From the NCBI RefSeq assembly GCF_001718795.1, contig NZ_CP013437.1:434001-498000 (forward strand): a DNA stretch of 64,000 nt, given 5' to 3'. Source of the stretch: Burkholderia latens (GTDB taxonomy: Bacteria > Pseudomonadota > Gammaproteobacteria > Burkholderiales > Burkholderiaceae). Shown here one piece after another: positions 1 through 8,157 of this stretch. A program made the position numbers and the translations under genes. The notes beneath the pieces are model-generated. The model did not search any database, was not told the origin of the DNA, and saw nothing but the letters and a program-made list of their open reading frames with translations. Numbering within the stretch: the stretch's first letter is position 1; the number at the start of each line of letters is the position of its first letter.

Positions 1-365
1 CCGCTCGGGCCGCCGGCCGTCCGGACCCGCGGCGTGCGCGAATCCCGGCCAGTCGACTCCGAGCGCGTGCGGATCTTTTTTTCCCAATGGTGCATCCGGA
101 CGCAATGCGGCGTCGTAAGAGTAAAACGACACGAAAATCGATCCCGCATGCCGACAATCGCTCCCTGCAAAGCCATCATCCGCCAACGGAACCGCTCGTC
201 TGACGATATCGGGGCCGTGTACGGTGGGCGCATTAGCTGCGACCGTTCCGCGGCGGCGACATCCGCGTGGCGGCCGGGCCTGTGTCGCTCGTTGTCGAGC
301 GCGCCGGCACGCTTTGGCCGGCGCACGCGATGTGGCGCGTACGCCGTTACGCATCCCGCGCGATC
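1..365. other. Leading stretch without a supported gene
   Basis: Open frames here are short, overlap one another and look like high-GC noise; none gives a recognisable protein or has a convincing ribosome-binding site. There is a T-run near position 76 but no clear hairpin before it. It probably contains the leader of the DUF2878 gene that starts at 366. Confidence 0.5.
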
Positions 366-980
366 ATGACAAGTGTCCGAAATCGAGCAACGCCGCGCAC
401 GCCCGCGCTGAATGCTCGCACGTGCGTCTATCTCGCGACGACCCAGATCGGGTGGCTCCTGTGCGTGATGACGGCTGCATCGCACCGCGCCGCGTGGGGC
501 GTCGCCTATGCGCTGACGGCAACGGCCGGCCACCTGCTGTTCGCCCGCCGGCCGTCGAGCGAAGCGCGCCTCGTCGTTACGGTGACGGTGACCGGATGGT
601 TATGGGACAGCGCCGTTGCGCATTCCGGCCTGCTCGACTACCCGAACGGCGTGTTGCTCAACGGCACGGCGCCGTATTGGCTCGCGGCGCTGTGGGCGCT
701 GTTCGCGATTCAGCTCAACACGCTGTTGCGCTGGCTCCGGGGGCGGCCGATCATTGCGGCGCTCGTCGGCGCATGCGCCGGTCCGGCGTCCTTTCGGGCG
801 GGTGCGGCGCTCGGCGCCGTTCATTTCGACGCGCCGGCTGCGGCGCTCCTCGTGATCGCAACCGGCTGGGCGTGCATCTTGCCGGCCTCGGTCGCGCTCG
901 GCAGCCATTGGGACGGAATAACGCCCCGTTCTGCGCCGATAGGCGGAAACGAAGGCATGCAGGACGGCCGCGCCCGATAA
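366..980 (+). CDS. DUF2878 family membrane protein
   Basis: The product is a 204-residue hydrophobic protein matching the DUF2878 family of unknown function. Around residues 20-180 it has several membrane-spanning stretches, including the conserved-looking segments VTVTGWLWDSAV, APYWLAALWALFA and GPASFRAGAALGAV, the last resembling the family signature near the C-terminus. I chose the ATG at 366 because the open frame before it (from 267) reads as arginine-rich noise and the hydrophobic homologous part begins after it. It ends 91 bases before the photolyase gene on the same strand. Genes of this family are often found beside photolyase genes, so a shared light- or stress-linked transcript is plausible but is inference. 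No catalytic residues can be named. Confidence 0.75.
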   Translation: MTSVRNRATPRTPALNARTCVYLATTQIGWLLCVMTAASHRAAWGVAYALTATAGHLLFARRPSSEARLVVTVTVTGWLWDSAVAHSGLLDYPNGVLLNGTAPYWLAALWALFAIQLNTLLRWLRGRPIIAALVGACAGPASFRAGAALGAVHFDAPAAALLVIATGWACILPASVALGSHWDGITPRSAPIGGNEGMQDGRAR

Positions 981-1071
981 CCGCGTCGAATGAATCGAAC
1001 CACAAGCATTTCGTGCCCGCGCCGCCTGCGGTCACCCTCACGTCCCTCTTGCCACTTCTCACGTAACCCAC

Positions 1072-2589
1072 ATGACAAGCTCCGAATTGCCGTATGAATC
1101 CCGCCCCGTCGTCGTATGGTTTCGCGACGACCAGCGGCTCGGCGACAATCCCGCACTGTGTCACGCGGTCGCCAGCGGCCATCCCGTCGTCTGCGTGTAC
1201 GTGCACGACCCTGCCCCGTCGATTCGCCGCCCGATGGGCGGTGCGCAACGGTGGTGGCTGCACGAATCGCTGGGCAAACTCGATGACGCGCTTTCCGCGC
1301 TAGGCGGCTCGCTGATCGTGTTGCGCGGCGACGAACATGAAGCCATCCGCGACTTCGCGGTCGGGATCGGGGCCGCCAAGGTTGTATGGAATCGTCGTTA
1401 CTCGAAAGCGCAAACCGGAACGGACGCGTCGATCAAACAGGACCTGGTCGGCCGCGGAATCGCTGTATCGACCTTCAATGGCCATCTGCTGCACGAGCCT
1501 TGGACGGTGCTGACGCGCGAAGGATTGCCGTACCAGGTATTCAGTGCGTACTGGAGAGCCGCATGTCGCGATGATCTTTCCCCGCCGCCGCCGCTGCCGG
1601 CACCCTCGCGGATTGCGTTTTTTCCGGTTCCGCACAACGTCACGCCGCATGTTTGCACGCTTCGCGCGCTCGGGCTCCAGCCGACGTCGCCCGACTGGGC
1701 GAGCGGCCTGCGTCTGACCTGGCGCTGCGGCGAGGAAGCCGCCCGGCAGCGACTGGACGCGTTCCTGGAGCACTCGCTGCGCGACTATGCCGACATGCGC
1801 GATTTGCCGGCCGCGCATGCAACCAGCAGGCTCTCGCCGTATCTTCGCTTCGGCAACATATCGGTTCGGCAGGTGTGGTATGCGGCATCGTCGGCGGCAA
1901 GCGCGATGCAACGCACACGCAAGGCGGATCTTGGCGATCCGCAAAGCGGGCCGTTGAACAAATTCCTCAGCGAAATCGGCTGGCGGGAATTTTCGTATCA
2001 CTTGCTCTATCATTTCCCGCCGCTGCATCAGGTCAATTTCCGCCGACAGTTCGACTCCATGCCGTGGCGCGACGATCCGAACGCACTGCGCAAATGGCAA
2101 ACCGGGCACACCGGATACCCGCTTGTCGACGCCGGCATGCGCGAGTTGTGGCACACCGGCTGGATGCACAATCGCGTGCGCATGGTCGCGGCGTCATTTC
2201 TTTCGAAGCATTTGCTGATCGACTGGCGCGAAGGCGAAGCATGGTTCTGGGACACGCTGGTCGACGCGGATGAGGCCAGCAATCCCGCGAGCTGGCAGTG
2301 GGTTTCGGGAAGCGGCGCCGACGCAGCACCGTATTTCCGGATTTTCAACCCTGTTCTTCAGGGGCAAAAATTCGATCCGCAAGGCGAATACACGCGTCAC
2401 TGGGTGCCGGAACTGTCGAAGATGTCGGCAGAGAAAATTCATGCGCCGTGGACCGCGTCGGCGGAACAGCTGCACGATGCGTGCGTGAGCCTCGGTCGGA
2501 CTTATCCGTTTCCTATCGTGGATCACCAGGCCGCGCGCGCGCGTGCGCTTGAATCCGTCAAGCGCGTCGATTCGCAGAAGAATGCGTAG
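1072..2589 (+). CDS. phrB: Deoxyribodipyrimidine photolyase (class I)
   Basis: The 505-residue product fits the cryptochrome/photolyase family, flavoproteins that use blue light to split cyclobutane pyrimidine dimers in DNA. The N-terminal alpha/beta antenna-binding domain begins with VVVWFRDDQRLGDNPAL (about residues 12-28). The C-terminal FAD-binding helical domain holds the typical TSRLSPYLRFGNIS, GWREFSYHLLYHFP, YPLVDAGMRELWHTGWMHNR and NPASWQWVSGSGADAAPYFR segments (roughly residues 250-430), containing the tryptophans and asparagine expected for electron transfer and flavin binding. Length is normal for the class. It follows the DUF2878 gene by 91 bases. A DASH or cryptochrome role is less likely given the strong class I motifs, but activity cannot be judged from sequence alone. 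Confidence 0.93.
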   Translation: MTSSELPYESRPVVVWFRDDQRLGDNPALCHAVASGHPVVCVYVHDPAPSIRRPMGGAQRWWLHESLGKLDDALSALGGSLIVLRGDEHEAIRDFAVGIGAAKVVWNRRYSKAQTGTDASIKQDLVGRGIAVSTFNGHLLHEPWTVLTREGLPYQVFSAYWRAACRDDLSPPPPLPAPSRIAFFPVPHNVTPHVCTLRALGLQPTSPDWASGLRLTWRCGEEAARQRLDAFLEHSLRDYADMRDLPAAHATSRLSPYLRFGNISVRQVWYAASSAASAMQRTRKADLGDPQSGPLNKFLSEIGWREFSYHLLYHFPPLHQVNFRRQFDSMPWRDDPNALRKWQTGHTGYPLVDAGMRELWHTGWMHNRVRMVAASFLSKHLLIDWREGEAWFWDTLVDADEASNPASWQWVSGSGADAAPYFRIFNPVLQGQKFDPQGEYTRHWVPELSKMSAEKIHAPWTASAEQLHDACVSLGRTYPFPIVDHQAARARALESVKRVDSQKNA

Positions 2590-2718
2590 CGGGAAGCTGG
2601 CCGCTCAACAGGATTCGGGAGCGGCGTCGGCGTGACGTGGAGCAGCCGAGACTCGAAGGTTGGCCCGCGACACGAACCATGGCTCGCCGCCCGCACGTGC
2701 GGGCGACGACGTGCACCG

Positions 2719-5328
2719 TCAACGCGATTGCCGGGTGGCCGGATCAGCGCCCATCGCCAACGGGTGCCATTGTCGATCGGAAAAACGCAGCAACCCCGTC
2801 TCGCCGAAACGCCACAGATGAAGCCAGCCGTGGTCGATCAAATGCCGCACTGTCGGATGCCGGTCGATCACGCGTTCGATCGATTCGCCGGGCGCGTCGA
2901 TGATCACGGTAAGGCGCAACGGCTCGTGCATCCAGCGCTGGCCATCATGCAGCGACTGTTTCGAAAGGCCGATGCGCAAGTCGCCGCTGTTGCCTTCGAA
3001 GACGCCGATATGCCCGCCGACGACGTTGTGAAGGACCTTGTTGCCGCAGCCCATGTGCGCGGGATCGCATGTCGACGCATGGTATTGCCAATTGATCCAG
3101 TGCGCGACAAGCATCGGTGCGGTCATCAGCAGTTCCAGCAAGCTGCCGTCCGTATCCTGCGTGAAATCATAGTCGTGCAGGAAGCAGCGGCCGTCGAGCA
3201 CGGCGCCGTGGCTGCGCGTGCGCGGCCCGATGATGAACGCGGCATTGCCGGCCAGTCCCCACTCGGGGCGAGTCTGAGCGCCGTCGTTCGCGCGTTCGCG
3301 AAGGCTGGCCAGCAACCGGCCGCCTTCCATGCGCGGGTCGAGGCCGACACGCACCGCACGCTCGCGGCGCACCTGGTCGCTCGCGTGGCCGAAGACGCTC
3401 AGCAGCTTGGCCCAGCGCGCTGCGGCGATCGGGTTGAGGAGGTCGACGTCGAAGCCTTCGATCTCGTCGGTCGTGGTGTTGTGCAGCGCTGCGACGAAAG
3501 TCGTGTCGTCGGGCACGTCGATGCCGCGCTGCGCGAGACCTGCGCGCGTCACGCGATCGTTCAGCAGCTGCGCGAGCACGCGTACATTGACTTCCCCGCT
3601 TTGGCCGCAGCAGGCGCCGCAGTCGAGCGCCGCGGCATGCGCGTTGTTCGCGCTCTGGCTGGCATGCCCGACCAGCACCACCAGCGGTGCGAGCGATCGC
3701 GCGATGCCCATGCCATGCAGGATGCGCGCGGCCAGATCGGCCTTGGCCTGATCGTCGATGCCGACGAGCGCCGGGCGGCAAACCGCCTTGTAACGGGGCG
3801 GCAGCCCGGCGAGGTCGTCGCGAACGCGCGGGTTGCGGGACGGCTTCAGCCATTGTCGCAGCTTGCCCAGATAACCGAGCCCCGCGGCCTCGACGAACGA
3901 GAACGAGGTGCCCGGCAACCGGGTCGCCGCAGACGCCTGATTCGACAATGCGAACCGCGTGCGGCGGGCCGTGCTCGCAGCTGCCCGCATCGTTCCGCCG
4001 CCTTCGCCGGCGGGCCCCGATACCGCATCGGTGACTTCCAGCGACGGTGCGAGCAGGCCGGGAAGCTGCGGGCGGCGCGCCGACGTGGCCAGCGGCGTAT
4101 AAGCGACCGGCAGCCCGAAGAATCCGGCGAACCCGATCGTCTGGACCGCCGGCCAAATCGACTCGACGGCGCGCCGCAACGGTTCGCTACGAACGTCGAT
4201 GCAGAACGCGGCCTGGACTTCGATCTCTTCGGCCGGCGTTGCGGCTTCCGGAATCGTCTGCGGCCGGCCGACCGCGCCGAGCCTGCCCGCCAGTTCACGC
4301 TGGTAGCCGGCCTCGAACGCCAGTTGCCACACCTCGTCGACGAGCAGCCGCGCCTGCGCGTCCGCCAGCAGCGCAGCCGAATCGCGCCAGTGGCCTTGCA
4401 CGGCTGCAAACGCGCGGCGTGCCGCCGCATCGTCCTTGCAGTCGAGCAACAGCACGCCCCATGCCAACCGTATTGCGAGCAGATCGCGCAGGTGCTCGTC
4501 GGACTCGCCGGCCAACCGGGCCTGCCAGCCGAGGTACGCGCACCACGACGCCCAGCCGTTGACGGTCAGCAGCACCGCCTCCAGATAGTCCGGCCACACG
4601 GCTTCGGGCAAACCGAGTCGCTCCAGTACCCACGCTTCGGCCTCCTGTCGCGTGGCGGGCAGCGCCCTGAGCGACTGACCGAGACGCGGCAGGCCCATCA
4701 GCACGCCAATGCCGTGATCATGTGAGATCGTGTCGCGCCAGAACGCATAGAGGCTCTGGTCATGATGCGGCCGCCAGTCGGCCTGATGCTCGTCGAAGTA
4801 GGCCGCGCAGGTCTGGCTGACCTGATGCGTGATTGCCTGGCGCCACGACAGGCGCTCGTGACGCAATGGATCGTCGTCGAGCACGTCGATCAGCAACGGC
4901 AGGCGGGGCAGGTTGAGCGGGCGCGCCAACGCGTCGATGCAGATGCGCTCGGTCATGCCGGCCGCCTGTGCGGCGGGCAGAGCCTGCAATGCATATCGCA
5001 AGTCCGCCGGCGCGATGCGCGCGGATTCCCATGCGGATCGGATCTGCTCGCGCGGAGGGAACACCTTGATGTCGGCCAGCACGGCCATCCGCGCGGCAAT
5101 TTCCCTGACGGGGCGGCCGATGCGTTCCCAGTGAGGATTGACGGCGATCGCGCGATCGAGCGGCCAGGCCGGCGCAATCGACCGGCATGCCGCGTCGCAT
5201 GCCGCATCGATCCGCTCGCGCGGATATCCCCGGCGGGCGCCGTCGGCGGGATGCGCGCAGCGGCCGGCATCGTTCGCCCGGGGCGCTTCACCGCGCTTGG
5301 CGCGTTGTTCGAGTGTTGCAGTGCTCAT
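2719..5328 (-). CDS. dabA: Inorganic carbon transporter subunit DabA (DUF2309)
   Basis: This 869-residue protein belongs to the DUF2309/UPF0753 family, now known as DabA, the cytoplasmic zinc-bearing subunit of the DAB inorganic-carbon uptake system. The family's beta-carbonic-anhydrase-like zinc ligands are visible: Cys376 and Asp378 in CIDVRSEP, His555 in VGHAS and Cys570 in ALDCGACCG; the spacing His-to-Cys is 15, as in the characterised Halothiobacillus protein. DabA is proposed to hydrate CO2 to bicarbonate in one direction, driven by the membrane cation flux of DabB. The gene lies 21 bases behind dabB on the same strand, so the pair is almost surely co-transcribed. A very long open frame on the opposite strand is a composition artefact. 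Confidence 0.92.
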   Translation of the reverse strand: MSTATLEQRAKRGEAPRANDAGRCAHPADGARRGYPRERIDAACDAACRSIAPAWPLDRAIAVNPHWERIGRPVREIAARMAVLADIKVFPPREQIRSAWESARIAPADLRYALQALPAAQAAGMTERICIDALARPLNLPRLPLLIDVLDDDPLRHERLSWRQAITHQVSQTCAAYFDEHQADWRPHHDQSLYAFWRDTISHDHGIGVLMGLPRLGQSLRALPATRQEAEAWVLERLGLPEAVWPDYLEAVLLTVNGWASWCAYLGWQARLAGESDEHLRDLLAIRLAWGVLLLDCKDDAAARRAFAAVQGHWRDSAALLADAQARLLVDEVWQLAFEAGYQRELAGRLGAVGRPQTIPEAATPAEEIEVQAAFCIDVRSEPLRRAVESIWPAVQTIGFAGFFGLPVAYTPLATSARRPQLPGLLAPSLEVTDAVSGPAGEGGGTMRAAASTARRTRFALSNQASAATRLPGTSFSFVEAAGLGYLGKLRQWLKPSRNPRVRDDLAGLPPRYKAVCRPALVGIDDQAKADLAARILHGMGIARSLAPLVVLVGHASQSANNAHAAALDCGACCGQSGEVNVRVLAQLLNDRVTRAGLAQRGIDVPDDTTFVAALHNTTTDEIEGFDVDLLNPIAAARWAKLLSVFGHASDQVRRERAVRVGLDPRMEGGRLLASLRERANDGAQTRPEWGLAGNAAFIIGPRTRSHGAVLDGRCFLHDYDFTQDTDGSLLELLMTAPMLVAHWINWQYHASTCDPAHMGCGNKVLHNVVGGHIGVFEGNSGDLRIGLSKQSLHDGQRWMHEPLRLTVIIDAPGESIERVIDRHPTVRHLIDHGWLHLWRFGETGLLRFSDRQWHPLAMGADPATRQSR

Positions 5329-5349
5329 GTGATTCTCCGGATCAGCGGC

Positions 5350-6957
5350 TCATCGTTCGGTGAGGCCGGGCGCGCTGCTCGTCGCTGCCGGTCGCGGCGC
5401 GTGGGCCGCGTCGTGCGGCGCCCAGCGGGCCGGCCAGATACGCAACGCCAAGCGCGTGTAGAACTCGTCCACATAGAATCCCGCGTAGCTCCAGCGCCGC
5501 CACGTCGCAAAGCGGCGCGGGCAGCGTTGCAGCGCCGCCAGGCCGACATAGAGCAGCGCCATGCCCGCGAGCGCGACCGGGCCCGCGACGTTGAACGGCG
5601 TATCCGCGACGCCGAGCGGGAGCTTGTGCGCCAGCGCGGCCACCGCCGTATAGCCGGCGATCAGCGTGGCGCCGAAGCCCGCGTGCGTCCACGCGCGGGC
5701 GGGCTCGTCTCCTTCAGTCACCGGAATCCACAGCAGCGGCGCCCACGCCAGCGCGAGCACGCCGCTCCACCACCACGGCCAGCTTCCCGTCGGCGCCAGC
5801 ATCTGCACGAGCATGACGACGACGAGGCTCGCGGCCGGCGCAAGCACCAGGCTCGGTGTGGCTGCGTCGCGCCGGCCGCGCATGATCTGCAGTCGCGTGT
5901 TCTGCACCGCCGACGACGCGGAAAGAAACGTATGCGCCTTGTAGAGCGAATGACCGATCAGGTGCAGCGCAGCCAGCTGATACAGGCCGAGGCCGCACTC
6001 GAGCACCATGAAGCCCATCTGCGCCACGGTGGACCACGCCAGACGCACCTTGATGCTGATGCGCGTGAGCATGACGAATCCGGCCAGGAACGTGGTGCCG
6101 AGCCCGAAACCGACCAGCAGCCAGCGTGCGGCCGGCGCGACGGCGAGCAGCGGTGCGAAGCGCATCAGCAGGTAACCCGCCAGGTTGACGACGCCTGCAT
6201 GCAGCAGCGCCGACACCGGAGTCGGCGCTTCCATCACCTGGATCAGCCAGCCATGGACCGGGAACAGCGCGGTGCGCAGGACGATCGCGAGCACCAGGCA
6301 GACTGCACTCGCCTGCAACGGTGTCGACGCGCCGTACGCGGCAATGTGATCCCGAAGCGCGGCGAACGTGCCGCCGCCCGCCTCCGCCCACGCCAGGCCA
6401 GCCGCCGCGAGCAGCAACAGATCGGCCAACCGGTCGACGATCTGCTTCTTGTAGGCTGCCAGTCGCGCGAACGGGCGATCCCGGTAGAAGCACAGCAGAT
6501 CGCGCAGCCACACGCCGACGCCGGCCCATGCCGCGATCAGCAGCAGCCAGTGACCGGACAGCAACAGCACATGCACGGACGCGAGCACGCCGGCGAATGC
6601 AGCGGCGTAACGCGGCTGGCCCGGTTCGCCATGCAGATAGCGCCCGGAGAACACGCCGATCACGGTCCCGAGCAACTGCACCAGCGCGGCCATCCACGCG
6701 GCGAGCGGGGTCACTTCGATCCACGCGGTCCACGCGCCGTCGTGAATGTTGGCGGCAGGCGGCGCGGCCGTTGCGAGCACGACCGGCTGGATCAGCGCGA
6801 CCAGCAACGCGATCGCCGCGAGCCAGTGGAACGGTTTCCACACGGCGCGGCTGTCATCGGGACGGAATCCGAGCAGAGCGGCGGCTGTCGACATCAGCAC
6901 GGCGGGCGCCAATGCGCAGACGAATGAAACGACGTGGGTGACGGGCATGGCAAACAT
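5350..6957 (-). CDS. dabB: NuoL-like proton-conducting subunit DabB
   Basis: The 535-residue product is a polytopic membrane protein of the proton-conducting NADH-quinone oxidoreductase subunit family (NuoL/MrpA-like), and its position directly before dabA identifies it as DabB. Typical transporter segments include PTPVSALLHAGVVNLAGYLL (around residues 240-260) and AWSTVAQMGFMVLECGLGLY, which in NuoL-type proteins carry the lysine and histidine residues of the proton path; HLIGHSLYKAHTFL is also typical. The start at 6957 gives an N-terminal membrane helix; a second ATG three codons later is an alternative. It is divergent from a LysR gene at 7046 with an 88-base AT-rich spacer. DabB couples proton or cation flow to bicarbonate accumulation by DabA. 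Confidence 0.9.
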   Translation of the reverse strand: MFAMPVTHVVSFVCALAPAVLMSTAAALLGFRPDDSRAVWKPFHWLAAIALLVALIQPVVLATAAPPAANIHDGAWTAWIEVTPLAAWMAALVQLLGTVIGVFSGRYLHGEPGQPRYAAAFAGVLASVHVLLLSGHWLLLIAAWAGVGVWLRDLLCFYRDRPFARLAAYKKQIVDRLADLLLLAAAGLAWAEAGGGTFAALRDHIAAYGASTPLQASAVCLVLAIVLRTALFPVHGWLIQVMEAPTPVSALLHAGVVNLAGYLLMRFAPLLAVAPAARWLLVGFGLGTTFLAGFVMLTRISIKVRLAWSTVAQMGFMVLECGLGLYQLAALHLIGHSLYKAHTFLSASSAVQNTRLQIMRGRRDAATPSLVLAPAASLVVVMLVQMLAPTGSWPWWWSGVLALAWAPLLWIPVTEGDEPARAWTHAGFGATLIAGYTAVAALAHKLPLGVADTPFNVAGPVALAGMALLYVGLAALQRCPRRFATWRRWSYAGFYVDEFYTRLALRIWPARWAPHDAAHAPRPAATSSAPGLTER

Positions 6958-6990
6958 CTCGCGAAACGATGCGCGCCATGATGTTCGATG

Positions 6991-7025
6991 CGAATTATTC
7001 TGTAAAATATATTCTATAGAACGAA
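6991..7025. promoter_or_regulatory. AT-rich divergent promoter with palindrome, probable LysR site
   Basis: The dabB-lysR spacer is strikingly AT-rich for this genome. It contains the perfect palindrome TTCTATAGAA at 7012-7021, preceded by the related half TTCTGTAAAA at 6998-7007. Paired sites of this kind between a LysR gene and its divergent target are the usual binding layout for LysR regulators. Assignment to the LysR protein encoded at 7046 is inferred. Confidence 0.5.
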
Positions 7026-7045
7026 AACATTGATAAAAGAGAACG

Positions 7046-7975
7046 ATGCGGATTGAACATCTGAACTTTCATCACCTGTTCTACTTCTGGCGGGTGGCCC
7101 GAACCGGCCATCTGACTCAGGCGGCAGGCGAGCTTCATATCTCTCAATCGGCCCTTTCCGCGCAGATCAGGCAGCTGGAGGACCGGCTGGGCGAGGCGCT
7201 GTTCGAGCGCGAAAAGCGGCGGCTGATCCTGACCGACACGGGCCGCATGGTCCTCACGTACGCCGAAAACATTTTCGGCCTTGGGCAGGAGATGCTCGGC
7301 AGGCTTCAGGGACGCTCGGAAGGCATGCTGCGATTGCGTGTGGGCAGTGTCGCCACGGTTTCCCGCAACTATCAGGAAAACTGGATCCGGCCGCTTCTGA
7401 GCGATCCGGGCGTGACGCTCACGCTCGAGTCGGGGATGCTCGACGGCCTCATCGAGCGGCTGCTGCAGCATCAGCTGGACATCGTGCTGGCGAACGAGCC
7501 GCTGCCGTCCGACCCCGACCGACCGCTCCATTGCAGCTTTCTCGGCAGTCAAGCCATCTCGCTGGTGGGGCCGGCGAGCGTCTGGCACGGCCGCAGCTTG
7601 CGCGTGCCGGACGACCTGGGCGGCCTCGACGTGGCATTGCCGGGCGCGCGCCATGCGCTGCGGGCCCGCTTCGATGCGTTGTGCGCGTCGGCAAGTGTGA
7701 AACCGCGGATCAGGGCGGAGGTCGACGACATGGCGATGTTGCGTCTGATTGCGCGCGACAGCGGATGGCTTACGGTGCTGCCGGAAGTGGTCGTGCAGGA
7801 CGAGTTACGGCAGGGTATGCTGGTCAGCGTGGGTCAGACGCCGGAACTCCAGGAGCACTTTTACGCGATCACCACGCCCCATCGGCATCGTATTGAACGC
7901 CTCGAACAACTGCTTGCGGGCGCAACGCTCTCGGAGGTCGATCCACTCGGTGGTGGACCGGCCGGAGCTTCATAG
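7046..7975 (+). CDS. LysR-family regulator, NhaR-like, of the dab operon
   Basis: The 309-residue product has an N-terminal winged helix-turn-helix (residues about 1-65; HLTQAAGELHISQSALSAQI is the recognition region) followed by a LysR substrate-binding domain. The opening MRIEHLNFHHLFYFWRVART is typical of the NhaR-like branch of LysR proteins, which control sodium/proton antiporters or NuoL-like transporters. The gene is divergent from dabB with an 88-base spacer, so it most likely controls dabBA and itself in response to inorganic carbon or ionic conditions; the signal is unknown. The start at 7046 has a weak AGAGAACG upstream as a possible ribosome site. Confidence 0.88.
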   Translation: MRIEHLNFHHLFYFWRVARTGHLTQAAGELHISQSALSAQIRQLEDRLGEALFEREKRRLILTDTGRMVLTYAENIFGLGQEMLGRLQGRSEGMLRLRVGSVATVSRNYQENWIRPLLSDPGVTLTLESGMLDGLIERLLQHQLDIVLANEPLPSDPDRPLHCSFLGSQAISLVGPASVWHGRSLRVPDDLGGLDVALPGARHALRARFDALCASASVKPRIRAEVDDMAMLRLIARDSGWLTVLPEVVVQDELRQGMLVSVGQTPELQEHFYAITTPHRHRIERLEQLLAGATLSEVDPLGGGPAGAS

Positions 7976-8157
7976 ACACTCACGAGCCGTCGAGCGGCTA
8001 GCGCCGCCCAAACTCCATAGGAGACAGGTCGCCGGGGAATGGGGTCGTAGAACGTCTCAATGTCACCGCACACGTCCGTGGTACTTGCGTTGTTGAAGTG
8101 TGGAGGTGGCGACGATAGACTCCGTCCCACGTTACTAGCGCAAACAGGAGAACGGCC

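Noticed and set aside
2632..6927. Very long plus-strand open frames opposite dabA and dabB
   Set aside because: They mirror genes with clear homology on the other strand, have arginine- and alanine-rich noise composition and no recognisable domain; long antisense frames are common at this GC content.
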